In this document: piece by piece, positions 10,101 to 18,100 of the stretch
Position numbering within the stretch: position 1 is the first letter of the stretch
How the letters are laid out: each line of letters starts with the position of its first letter
Assembly: GCA_964036195.1 (NCBI GenBank)
Contig: OZ038458.1
Coordinates: 20,225,832 to 20,289,831 of the forward strand
Length of the DNA: 64,000 nt
DNA from: Sphaerolaimus hirsutus
Lineage: Eukaryota; Nematoda; Chromadorea; Monhysterida; Sphaerolaimidae
Reading direction: 5' to 3'
Notes under the pieces: model-generated
What the model saw: the letters and a program-made list of their open reading frames with translations, nothing else
Told to the model about the DNA's origin: nothing
Database searches by the model: none
Position numbers and translations under genes: made by a program

Positions 10101-13049
10101 GCTCGCTAGAGGGCGCCCGCTGCGTGTCGCGCCTGGGCACCGACGCCGCGCCGCCGTGCTGCAGCTGGGTGCCGTGCTCCGACTGCACGTGCTCGACCAG
10201 GTCGCGCGACGAGCTGAACTTGGCCGAGCACTTGGTGCACGCCACCGTCGCCGAGGAGCCCTGCGACAGGTTGAGTGTGTGGATGTACAGCGATTGTAGC
10301 GACTGGGGACACGCCCAAACACTGTCAAATGTGAAATGTCATGCAAAGTGTCATATGTCATTTAAAATTCGCTGGAAGATAGCAAACGTACGTCAGGCAG
10401 TGGCACCAGATGCGTCTGTCAAGAGCTCAAGCAGTAAACAATTTTTTTCGGGTTTTCATAACTCTTCCCGACCCCTTGCCGCGGTTGTGAGCCCACACAC
10501 ACTAGTTGACATAAAATTTGTGTCAAATTGAGTCAACTAAAGTTTGGTTAATTATCATGTGATTTCAACTTTCCCATTTTATACAGCATAGTGATTTTAT
10601 ATAGTAACGCATAATTTTCACCGTTTCTGTAAGTGTGATGCTTTAAAAATATTCTCAGTGTTATTGAGTTGACATTCAGTTGACACAAATTCGCGATGTC
10701 AACTAGTGTGTGTGAACCCTGTATTCACACTCACCTGCGCCCTGGCCTCGCTGAGCGTGATGGTCTGCAGCGCGAGTCTGGGCCGGACGGCGGGGCAGCG
10801 GCCTCTCTTCTTGTGTATCTTCAGGTGGGTGTTCAGGTGGTCCGACCGACTGAAGGCCGACTTGCACAGGGGGCACACGTACTTGCGCACGTTCGTGTGC
10901 AGCAGCAAGTGCCGCTGCAGCGCCCGCCGCGAACGGAAGTCCTTCTCGCAGCGCTCGCACCTGAAACAGTCGGGGATGGTTTTTAGCCAGTTGCAACTTG
11001 CAGCCAGCTGCCACTTTCGGACACAAAAAAAGCAACCGGGAAAAATCTCAAATGTCAAATGCCATGCAAGGTGTAAGGATGGCCGGAGTTTTTAAAAAAA
11101 GTTTGTAAAAACAACGTTGTTTTTTTTAAAAATGCAAGCATCGAAATCGTTTGTTAAAAAAGGAACCTCAGTCAAAAATTTCATCGACATTTGAAAAACT
11201 AGTCACAGCAGAATACTTCCTATCTCCTAGAATAAAGATACCTTGAAAACTGTTTTATACGTCGTTCGCTTATAGAAAAACATACGTTGTGCTGTACACG
11301 TATGAAAACGTGCCCACTTTTACATATTCTATGAAGAAAATTAGTCGTTTCTACACTCGCAAGAAAAGTACCCACATTCACGCGTACGTACGAGTAAAAA
11401 AAATACTTTACGTTTACATATACTTTTAAATAAGTTCAGTAATTCTAACAACTCTGCACTCATCACCTTTCACACCATTCCCCACTCAACAACCACTCCA
11501 CCCCCTTGGCAACGAGCCAACACACCTGAACTGCCTGGGAGTGGACGTGGCGCGCGAGGTGTCCCGAGGCGGCGGCGTGCCGTCGTAATCGTCGTCGATG
11601 TCCACCATGCCGATGGCGGACAGGGCGTCGCCGCCGCCGTCCACCTGCTGCTGCCCCGGCGGCGAGTCGTCGTCGGGCAGGGGGAACAGGGCATTCTGAC
11701 CGGGGGAGTGCCCACCGGGGGAGTGCTCGCGCCCGGGGGAGTCTGGGTGGGGGGTTATTGCGTGAGATGCATAGCGCCATAATACACATTTATTTTGGTT
11801 GAAATTGTGGTGCGATGTTTCAATTCCGATGCTTGTCACTGTGGTTGGGTAGCTATGACTTTTCGATATTTTTATCTGAAACTCGATATTCGATCGGACG
11901 CTCGATAGAAATATATTATGGATATGCGATATGAAAAAGTAGTCGTTGTCTTTTCATAATTTTCGTAATCGATATTCGATACGAAAAATCAGTCGATATT
12001 GGATACGATTTATCGTCACTTTCCCACTTGTCACTCGTCAATTTTTTTAATTTGCACATGTCGAAATCTTGGAAGCATGCCAAACATTTATGTAAATTCT
12101 CCGTTGGCAAAAATAAACCGCTTTACCACCCGGAATCACAACACTAACGTATTACGTTCTACAAAACAAATGCAGCCTATAATCACCTCTACCCCGCGGG
12201 CATTCATTAGGCCAGAGCATCGAAAGGTAAGTAAAATATTTATACTATACAAAATATGTCTAATGGACTGATGTCTAGATGCACACAGTAAATAAAAACT
12301 GTAAAAAAGTATCTTGGAACCAGAGAACGTCAAGTTTATGTTTCAAAGTAAATAAACACCAAACCGGCACAATTTCAGTCCTAATCTACAATTCACGGTA
12401 CCTTTCCTAAAATTTGTCCCTTACAACGTATTTACGTTTAATTACAACATATACACCAACCTTCAACTCGGAATGGCTCATTCTGTGGCGGCGCGTCTTC
12501 TACCTCTGCCTTTAGCACTGCAATAAAAAACTTTTTTGTTATTTTATTAGGAAGAAAATGTATACCGTATATCCTCGAATAAGTCCCCCCTCTCGAATAA
12601 CTCCCCTCTCTCGATTAAGTCCCCCCTCTTGTGAGTGTGAGGAAAAAACAACTCCCCCCTCGAATAACTCCCCCCCACAGAAAAATTTCATAACATTTCA
12701 CATTTACAAAAACCATTTTATGTATTTTATATGTATATCTATGTAAAATCTTGCAGCTGGAGTTCACTAACATTGTTTTCACTGCTTGAATTGTGAATAT
12801 TGTATCAAATCATTTATGGTACCAAATTTACCCCATTTGTGCAGTAAATTTATAATGCATTTTACTGGAAACACTTACGAAAAAATAACTCCCCCCTCCC
12901 GAATAACTCCCCCCTCAAAAACTTCTGACAAAAAAATAACTCCCCGGGGGACTTATTCGAGGATATACGGTAAAAAGCTAGACCGTAGACAGCTACGGAC
13001 TTAGACACTTACCTGACGCGTGCTGCGGCCGCACTTTCTTGCGGACCAT
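873..13049 (-). CDS. Oaz: ZNF423/ZNF521 (Oaz)-like multi-C2H2 zinc-finger protein, copy A, 17 exons, 3' end off the window
   Basis: Joined exons (5' to 3' on minus): 13049-13013, 12517-12461, 11742-11526, 10960-10735, 10260-9997, 9675-9466, 8307-8146, 7774-7628, 7225-7071, 6920-6792, 6322-6157, 5839-5696, 4819-4649, 3001-2726, 2398-2154, 1823-1382, 1114-873. Every junction is GT-AG and phase-compatible, giving 3,290 nt (1,096 codons plus 2 nt) without a stop. I see 15 complete C2H2 fingers and the start of a 16th. Finger order and spacing match the vertebrate ZNF423/ZNF521 and fly Oaz family: an early SRSDHL finger; the CNLC/CAGC pair; and a late trio CYLC-CYLC-CNEC with HSF linker, like CKLC-CPVC-CSQC. 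Family members are nuclear transcription cofactors (EBF/Collier, SMAD). Exons after 873 are missing, so length and C-terminus are unknown. Family assignment is from remembered homology, not a search. Confidence 0.8.
1382..1823 (-). CDS. Oaz: Copy A exon 16: long disordered acidic/basic linker
   Basis: 147 codons, no finger. Ser/Gln/Asp-rich (QQQQLEQH; DNEHDNGEPAMMHD), then a charged RDKAAKRK end that could be a nuclear localisation signal. It extends the protein beyond the family's usual last finger. Confidence 0.8.
1867..2120. mobile_element. hAT-like MITE, TATCGA type, shared by both copies
   Basis: TAGGGTTCAAACGATATG ... TGTAAACCCTA with 8-bp TSD GATGGGAA (1859-1866, 2121-2128). Copy B homologue 16078-16338. 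An older insertion than the copy-specific ones. Confidence 0.75.
2154..2398 (-). CDS. Oaz: Copy A exon 15: end of finger 11, fingers 12 and 13
   Basis: Contains LQSHLVTHSF, then CYLCGALF...RHMHAQH and CNECDTAFYF...NHAAWH. This trio with the HSF linker and an aromatic FYFPAQLDNH helix is the best family signature. It aligns with the last three fingers of vertebrate ZNF423/521 (LIEHSF linker, FFFQTELQNH). Confidence 0.88.
2465..2701. mobile_element. CWG-family MITE in copy A intron 14
   Basis: Ends GGGGCAGTCCCAAACCGTG and CAGGGTCCGGGACTGGCAG, CAG duplication at 2462-2464 and 2702-2704. Also present, internally shortened, in copy B at 16678-16839, so it predates the split. Sits inside an intron without setting its splice sites. 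Confidence 0.75.
2726..3001 (-). CDS. Oaz: Copy A exon 14: Ser/Pro linker and first half of finger 11
   Basis: Low-complexity Ser/Ala/Pro segment, then a KCFLFSPPDEYADETK stretch and CYLCSL before donor GTTGGT. Joined to exon 15 (TLDSHQELQSHLVTH) it gives C-x2-C-x12-H-x3-H exactly. A MITE (3033-3197) ends just upstream of the acceptor's pyrimidine tract. Confidence 0.8.
3033..3197. mobile_element. CACTAGTTGACA-family MITE by the exon 14 acceptor
   Basis: Ends GGGCCCACACACGCTAGTTG and CAACTAGCGTGTGGGGGGCC with long palindromic arms. Also in copy B (about 17171-17332). About 30 nt from the exon 14 acceptor. Confidence 0.7.
3220..4140. mobile_element. hAT-like MITE with (TATCGAA)n arrays, copy A only
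   Basis: Ends TAGGGTTCAAACGATAT / ATATCGTTTGAACCCTA, 8-bp TSD CTTGTAGC at 3212-3219 and 4141-4148. Copy B keeps the empty site near 17350. Arms are ATATCGAATATCGA-type repeats; 3434-3884 is a non-repetitive core with no coding capacity seen. Confidence 0.85.
4170..4485. mobile_element. TA-target CCGTAT-family MITE, degraded
   Basis: CCGTATATTCACGAATAAGT near 4170 and GGAGAATTATTCGAGGG / GAAGTAATTCGAAG at the other end. Shared with copy B (about 17373-17690). Right boundary unclear. Confidence 0.5.
4649..4819 (-). CDS. Oaz: Copy A exon 13: linker with sumoylation-type motif
   Basis: 57 codons with no finger. Ser/Ala-rich, then EKPIKSELVDNED: IKSE fits the psi-K-x-E sumoylation consensus and is followed by acidic residues, as in many repressors. 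Acceptor CGATCAG, donor GTGTGT. Protein is unchanged in copy B. Confidence 0.75.
5040..5567. mobile_element. hAT-like element with G/C runs, copy A only
   Basis: Starts CAGGGGTATCTTG, ends GAGACCCCTG, TSD AAAACCTG at 5032-5039 and 5568-5575. Copy B has a single AAAACCGG-like empty site. Carries long G and C runs and AGCTATCTATC words. Confidence 0.8.
5696..5839 (-). CDS. Oaz: Copy A exon 12: zinc finger 10
   Basis: CNICDRKF...AHKLATH, C-x2-C-x12-H-x4-H, ending GKTLAQ at donor GTCAGT. Two in-frame acceptors are possible, giving an exon upper end of 5839 or 5818 (7 residues shorter). Copy B has a better pyrimidine tract at the inner site, so the start is uncertain. Confidence 0.75.
6157..6322 (-). 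CDS. Oaz: Copy A exon 11: Gln-rich linker
   Basis: No finger. Encodes a Gln-rich stretch (HQQLSGQQRQQL) and a basic His/Arg segment ending MKHRHAQ. Phases with exons 10 (2 nt carried) and 12 (phase 0) fit. A CACTAGTTGACA-type MITE begins about 35 nt upstream of the acceptor. Confidence 0.7.
6358..6560. mobile_element. CACTAGTTGACA-family MITE (copy A intron 10)
   Basis: Ends GCCCACGTACACTAGTTGAC and GTCAACTACTGTGTGTGGC. Homologue in copy B at about 19028-19475, interrupted by 19086-19306. Boundaries approximate; TSD not resolved. Confidence 0.65.
6792..6920 (-). CDS. Oaz: Copy A exon 10: second half of finger 9
   Basis: Continues CTFCGM|SFEHELLLTEHVQMAH, giving C-x2-C-x12-H-x4-H over the junction. 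The C-terminal remainder is a Pro/Ala-rich linker, with donor GTCAGT at 6791. The same donor is kept in copy B (19547). Confidence 0.8.
7071..7225 (-). CDS. Oaz: Copy A exon 9: Ala/Pro linker and first half of finger 9
   Basis: An Ala/Arg/Pro-rich linker ends in CTFCG and AT, before donor GTGAGT. The split ATG codon and exon 10 complete the finger. Confidence 0.8.
7628..7774 (-). CDS. Oaz: Copy A exon 8: end of finger 7 and finger 8
   Basis: Starts RHFSASH (His pair of finger 7), then CAGCNALF...KQHVLAVH, a canonical H-x4-H finger. Acceptor TTCGCAG, donor GTGAGT. Between 7280 and 7600 the flanking introns contain GTGAAAAGTGAA-type inverted runs shared by both copies. Confidence 0.85.
8146..8307 (-). 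CDS. Oaz: Copy A exon 7: atypical finger 6 and first half of finger 7
   Basis: Finger 6 is CSRC...DHVASKH with 17 rather than 12 residues between Cys2 and His1; the five extra residues (GRGGS) sit in the beta-turn. Finger 7 starts CNLCYQLFDTMQNIM and is completed by RHFSASH at the start of exon 8, giving C-x2-C-x12-H-x4-H exactly across the splice junction, which supports both sites. It matches the CTLC finger of vertebrate family members. Confidence 0.85.
8484..9449. mobile_element. TA-target CCGTAT element in copy A intron 6, hosting a hAT-like insertion
   Basis: Left end ACCATAAATTCTCGAATAA, right end CGATATACGGTAT. It carries the nested element at 8560-9368. Copy B counterpart runs to 22502 and hosts a different insertion. 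Confidence 0.55.
8560..9368. mobile_element. hAT-like MITE with (GGGACC)n arrays, copy A only
   Basis: Inverted ends TAGGGTTCAAACGGGACC / GGTCCCGTTTGAACCCTA and 8-bp TSD TCCTCCCC at 8552-8559 and 9369-9376. Copy B has the single uninterrupted site. Arms consist of GGGACC hexamers, in the same orientation on both sides of an AT-rich core. Confidence 0.85.
9466..9675 (-). CDS. Oaz: Copy A exon 6: Ser/Gly-rich linker and zinc finger 5
   Basis: A 45-residue Ser/Gly/Ala-rich linker leads into CDICGATVL...HTAQH (C-x2-C-x12-H-x3-H) and ends HLAQ at donor GTTGTC. About 20 nt past the donor lies the end of a TA-target transposon (8484-9449), so intron 6 is largely mobile DNA. Confidence 0.8.
9997..10260 (-). 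CDS. Oaz: Copy A exon 5: zinc fingers 3 and 4
   Basis: Two fingers with H-x4-H ends: CTKCSAKF...EHVQSEH and CALCGHSF...AHTLDKH, joined by a basic/Ser-rich linker. Donor GTGAGT at 9996. Copy B (23083-23343) lacks one linker Ser codon. Confidence 0.85.
10489..10715. mobile_element. CACTAGTTGACA-family MITE by the exon 4 donor
   Basis: GCCCACACACACTAGTTGAC ... GTCAACTAGTGTGTGTG, starting about 20 nt inside intron 4. Copy B homologue about 24948-25171. Confidence 0.7.
10735..10960 (-). CDS. Oaz: Copy A exon 4: zinc fingers 1 and 2
   Basis: Two canonical C2H2 fingers, C-x2-C-x12-H-x3-H each: CERCEKDF...HLLLH and CPLCKSAFSRSDHL...HLKIH, with a TNVRKY linker. The SRSDHL helix of the second finger is the closest match to the corresponding early finger of vertebrate ZNF423/521. 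The exon ends LSEARAQ at a GTGAGT donor. Confidence 0.85.
11526..11742 (-). CDS. Oaz: Copy A exon 3: low-complexity acidic/proline region
   Basis: Encodes a Pro/Gly/Asp-rich segment (SPGREHSPGGHSPG, then PLPDDDSPPGQQQ, then an acidic DIDDDYD run) ending PRQF plus AG. Acceptor CCACCCAG, donor GTGTGT. The split AGG codon with exon 4 puts Arg just before the first finger cysteine. A CAG-repeat length difference (three versus two Gln) separates copy A from copy B. Confidence 0.75.
12461..12517 (-). CDS. Oaz: Copy A exon 2 (57-nt microexon, acidic linker)
   Basis: Acceptor TATTGCAG, donor GTTGGT. Only one frame is open, and it is the one demanded by exons 1 and 3 (2 nt + 18 codons + 1 nt). It encodes LKAEVEDAPPQNEPFRVE, a short acidic linker with no finger. 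The copy B exon at 26872-26928 is identical at protein level. Confidence 0.7.
12565..12970. mobile_element. TA-target MITE (CCGTATATCCTCGAATAAG), copy A only
   Basis: Inverted ends CCGTATATCCTCGAATAAG / CTTATTCGAGGATATACGG flanked by TA. Copy B has the simple TATAAATAGC site. Tc1/mariner-type target; interior of CCCCCTCGAATAACT words, no transposase. Confidence 0.8.
13013..13049 (-). CDS. Oaz: Copy A exon 1: start codon and NuRD-like N-terminal motif
   Basis: ATG at 13049-13047, then 12 codons plus one nt before a strong GTAAGT donor at 13012. The start reads MVRKKVRPQHAS. It resembles the MSRRKQxKPQH repression motif at the N-terminus of SALL, BCL11, FOG and ZNF423/521 proteins, which binds the RBBP4 subunit of NuRD, but is one residue shorter. 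The ATG sits in AAAATTATGG, and the reading frame joins exon 2 exactly (phase 1), so I take it as the true start. Copy B equivalent is 27009-27045. Confidence 0.75.
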
Positions 13050-13167
13050 AATTTTAGTAGTTTTTCAAGACTTTTGTCATCCACAGTTTCTGACGTTTGC
13101 TATGCTGGTCGATCGGAAGTGAAATTCAATCCACGCTGCATTCATGAAATTTTAGCGAACTGTGAAG

Positions 13168-14100
13168 TTAAACAAACATAAATTTAAAATTGGGATAAAA
13201 TAAAAACGTGCCAAAAATGTCACCGCTGCGGCAACGCGTAAATACTTGCCCACGCGCGAACAAGGAAAACACAACTACACAACCGAAAACCCCACGCGAA
13301 CAAGCGACGAAACCCGGCCGCACCAAAGTCTCAGTCGACAACGCGACCGCGCGGCAGCGCACCCTCGACCCTCGACTGCACCCTGCGGCTGCGCGCGGCA
13401 ACAGCGCAGCGGCGGCAGCGTGCAGCGGCGGCGCGGCGGCACTCGCCGCCAATGCGGGCCGCGTCGCCCGACTGCGCGCGCGTGCACCGACGCTCAGAGG
13501 GCCCCTGCAATTGCCAGTCGCCGCCCCCGACCAAAATTGGGGAGGGGGGAAAAATGCCGCCGCGGCAGGCGCGCAATACCTCCAACACGCGGCGCGTATA
13601 CATCTGATGTTTAGTGGTGAACGCGGTGTGCGTGCGACTCCCGAAAACCAAGGCCGCGTACGCGCGCGCGCGCCGGCTCGATCGCGCCAACTGAATAGGG
13701 TGGCGGCGGGGCGGCCGCGCGGCAGAGAGTACACTTCAGGTAGGCGCAAATAGACGGCCGGGGCGGCTGCAGCGTACCGCGCGCGCCGCCGCCCCATTGG
13801 AAAGGGCCCACATGTGGGGCCGCGGTGCCAGCCGGGCCGCACTGACTGGCAGCGCAGCTGCGGGTGTCGTCGCGCCGTATTGCAGTGGGCGGCCGGGCGG
13901 CGCGGCGCCAGGGGCTGCGCGGACCGAGCGGGGCGGCAGTGCGCGCAAACCCCGGGCCGGCACACACCCTGCCGCCATTGACCCCCCCTGCACTAGACGC
14001 GCGCCCGGGCCTGGCGTTGGCCGCGCGCACACAACCAGTGCCGCTCGCGACCGCCCCCAACAGACGCGTACTGATGGGTAAGGCCCCTGTTTCTAGGCAC
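13168..14100. promoter_or_regulatory. CpG-rich island upstream of copy A (probable promoter)
   Basis: About 900 bp very rich in G+C and CpG, starting about 120 bp upstream of the copy A start codon, in an otherwise AT-rich landscape. It is the expected place for promoter and 5' UTR of the zinc-finger gene. Long open frames cross it on both strands (13208-13753 plus; 13965-13168 minus), but GC-rich DNA gives such frames by chance and no domain is visible. No TATA box was recognised. Confidence 0.55.
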
Positions 14101-14520
14101 TGAAAATTTGTGCGTACTTTGACAGGGGGTGTTCTGTTGAAAGTGGTCACAAAACGTATTTTTGGTGAGCAGAGCTCTACTTTTAAGCGTTGTATTTTTC
14201 AGCCCAGATCCAGAGATCAAACCAAAATTACTGAGATGGTGAGCTTTGAAGTTGTTCAATGACTGCAATAATGTTGCATTAACATATTTTTACTTTTCCA
14301 CTAATGCATTGTTTAGTTACAGCACCATTCAAACTCTATGCTAAATCCCAGGATGCGTACCAGTCAAGAAGCGCATGCATACTTTCCTATCAGATTTATG
14401 TGGCCAATACAGCTGACCCTTGCATGATTTATGGCAGCTTTAAATATTTATCTTTCATTGTTAATGTGACACAGATCTGAGGGTTTTCCATTAAGATGAC
14501 AGTTACAGGTTACCTCAGTG

Positions 14521-14720
14521 NNNNNNNNNNNNNNNNNNNNNNNNNNNNNNNNNNNNNNNNNNNNNNNNNNNNNNNNNNNNNNNNNNNNNNNNNNNNNNNN
14601 NNNNNNNNNNNNNNNNNNNNNNNNNNNNNNNNNNNNNNNNNNNNNNNNNNNNNNNNNNNNNNNNNNNNNNNNNNNNNNNNNNNNNNNNNNNNNNNNNNNN
14701 NNNNNNNNNNNNNNNNNNNN
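14521..14720. other. Assembly gap (200 N)
   Basis: Run of exactly 200 N, placed between the two copies of the duplicated segment. Confidence 1.
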
Positions 14721-15102
14721 TACACCTTTAGAAAAATTATGGATCGTCTACCTCATAATGAGAGCCTCATTATGAGAGCAATTTCATGAATAAAAATAAC
14801 ACAAAAATATTAAAAAATATCGTAATTCCCCCCCTGATAGAGCGAGGAAAAAATCCCCCGTCGAATAATTCCCCCACCGATGGAAGAAACAATACAGCTC
14901 ATACCTTTAAAAACAACTGATAAACTAGTGTGTTATAAAGCATATTTCATGAAATGAATTGATACAAACATGCTTGTACATTTTAGTGAACATTTATCCC
15001 CCCTTGAATAGTCCCCCCTCAAAGTCTGACGAAAAATAACTCATCGGGGGAATTATTCGAGTAAATACGGTATTAGAAAAATAAGAACAGCGGGAAACGC
15101 AC

Positions 15103-18100
15103 CTGGAGAAGCGCCTGCCGCACACGTGGCACGGGTAGGGCCGGGCCGCGTCGCCGGCGAGCCGGTGCTGCCGCCGGTGCACCGACAGCTTGACGGGGCT
15201 GGCGAAAGCCTTGCCGCACTCGGGGCAGCCGAACGCCTTCACGTGCTTCATGTGCACGTGCGAGTGGCCCTGCACGCCCGCCAGCGACGCGAACGACTTG
15301 CCGCAGTGAGGGCACCGGTAGCGGCCGTCCGCGTCCGGACGCACCTGATCAAGCGACGCGAATGGTTTTTACGATATTCATGTAGACCTGAAGTTCTGTC
15401 GGGTATGTTTATGTCCGAACAGAAGAAATCCCCACATTCGGTGAACCAAATTCTGTTAAACAACTCCGACCACCTATCCAAATTTCAAACAAAGATCCAA
15501 AAAAATCATCCGTGGAATGTGTATCTTTGCATAGAAATTCCAGTTTTGCAAACATTGAATAAATACCACAGTTTTGCATCGAATCAACCAACCCTGAGCA
15601 CTGCCTTTCTCTTTGCCGCCTTGTCGCGTTCCCTCTCCTCGTACTCAGTGGCGCCCTTCCAGTCCAAGTCGGCGGCGGCGCGCTTCACCCGCAGTCTGCC
15701 GGCGGCGTCCAGCTGGTCGTCGTCGTGCGGCTGCGGCTGCGCGTCGCCGAGGTCGTGCATCATGGCCGGCTCGCCGTTGTCGTGCTCGTTGTCGCTGGCG
15801 GCCGTGTGGTTGGACACGGTCGAATCGGGCTGCTGATCGGCGTTGGCCGGCGACGCGGCGCTGCGTTCTTGGCTACTGTTCAACGTGCCGTCGGCGTCGG
15901 CCTGGCCGCTGAGCGCGTGCTGCTCCAGCTGCTGCTGCTGAGTGCCGGGGGAGCGCCGTCTGGTGGCCGGCGAGCGGGACGGCCGCTCGGCGCGCATCTG
16001 AGCACCGCTGAGCACGCTGGTCGACCGGCGCCACCTACATAAATTCACGCGGAAGTTATGAATGTATCTGATGAGAATAGGGTTCAAACTATATGACTTT
16101 TCGATATCGATAATCGATCTTCTGTAACTCGATATTCCATATCGATACATTACTTTACTACTCAACTAAATGGTCCCTCGATATCGATATTTAAAAAAGT
16201 GGTAGATATTCGATATCGATATTAGCATTTTTTCAAATTTTCCGAAATCGATATTCGATATTTTTGTCAAAATTGTCGACATCGATATTCGATATAGAAA
16301 ATTGTCGATATTCGACACGATATATCCTGTGAACCCTAGATGGGAATTCACAAAATGGCTGATGCGCCGACCGGCGGTGCCACGCGGCGTGGTTGTCCAG
16401 CTGCGCGGGGAAGTAGAAGGCCGTGTCGCACTCGTTGCACGCGTACGGCATGTTGGTGGCCACGCCGGGCGCGGGCGCGTGCTGCGCGTGCATGTGCCGC
16501 AGCAGCGGCGCGGCCAGCACGAACAGCGCGCCGCACAGGTAGCAGCGCAGCTCGGCGCGGCCGGCGAACGAATGCGTCACCAGATGCGACTGCAGCTCCT
16601 GGTGGCTGTCGAGGGTCTGTGCGGTCGGGGCAAAGGCGTTGTATCATATTTACACTGCACACAAAAACCTTATTCAGGGGGTAGTCCCAAACCGTGTAAA
16701 ATGTCATGTGTCACGTAAAAGACCCTGTAAACTGTCATGTAAAAGACCTGACATGTGTATCCAAATCTAATCCAAATTCAAATCCTGATATAATAAGATT
16801 TGGATACACATGACATTTTACAGGGTCTGGAACTGGCAGCAAGTCGACAAACAATCCACCAACCAGCGAACACAAGTAGCACTTTGTCTCGTCCGCATAC
16901 TCGTCTGGCGGCGAGAACAGGAAGCACTTCCCTCGCGTGAGCTGCCCGCCCTGCAGCTGCGACGGCGGCAGCGGGTGAAGCGGTGGCGGCGGCGAGCCGG
17001 ACCCCACCGTGCTGGCGGGGCGGCCGTTGGCGCGCTGCTCGCCGCCCGGCGACGTCTTGTCGTTGTTGGAGCTGAGCACGCTGGCGCTGCGGTCGCCGGC
17101 GGCGCCGGCGCTCGCACGGCCGGAGTCGCGACTTGCGCGCTGCGAATGATGCGGCATGGGAGGTAGAATTGGGCCCACACACGCTAGTTGACATCAACAC
17201 CAAATGTCAACTGGTGCCGATCCCGATTCGAAGCTTGCTGACGAGCTGACGAACGACGTTCAAACGCAAGCTTTGAATTGAGAACGGAACCAGTTGACAT
17301 TTGGTGTCGATGTCAACTAGCGTGTGGGGGGCCATTGTGACTGAGCCCCTTGTAGCGGTGGCATATATTTACCGTATATTCTCGAATAAGTCCCGAGGGG
17401 AGTTAATTTTTCGTTACACTTTTATTTGGTTAGACGTGGGGTTATTTGAAGAATTCAGAAGTCAGAATACAAATTCCATAATTCGAGGCTTAAAATCAAT
17501 ATTACTGAGCATCAGCTGCAAACTATTTACATTTTTACGGAATACTTACATAAAACATTTTTGTACACGTGACATATTTCCTACCCATCAAAGAAAGAGT
17601 GATTAGGGGATGGAGTTAGTCAAGGGAGGATTATTCGAGACGGGAGAATTATTCGAAGGTCTTATTCGAAGGGAAGTAATTCGAAGACTTACTGTTGTTT
17701 TATCACTTTTTAAAACATTGGTAAATTTTTGATATCGCACTAGGAACACTCCTCAAACTCAATATAAATATCTCTTGCGTCGATATCGTTCCAAAATTAT
17801 CGACCTATAGACTTACCGACAACCACATAATCAGATACAAATAACACACCTGAATCCCCACTTCATTGTGCGCGCCGTCCTCATTGTCGACCAGCTCGGA
17901 CTTGATGGGCTTCTCTGCCGCGCCGACGACCGCCGCCGAACTGCTTTGTGCCGCCGACGACTCGCTGTTGTCGTGCAGCCGCGCGTCGACCCCCTCCCCG
18001 GATGCGGGGGGTTTGGGGGTCTGATCGAGGGTTTGGGGTGGAGTTGTGTTTAATTGGTCGTGAGGTTGTATTTTATAGAGCTATTAGTGTTGGAAAATTT

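Larger units (their letters stand above)
517..14520. repeat. Duplicated segment, copy A
   Basis: Aligns with 14760-28514 over its whole length in the same orientation. It stops at the gap exactly where copy B runs on (GTTACCTCAGTG then N; copy B continues with GAAATT). Interrupted only by copy-specific transposons. Confidence 0.95.

Noticed and set aside
14496..14789. Frames crossing the N run
   Set aside because: Artefact of the assembly gap.
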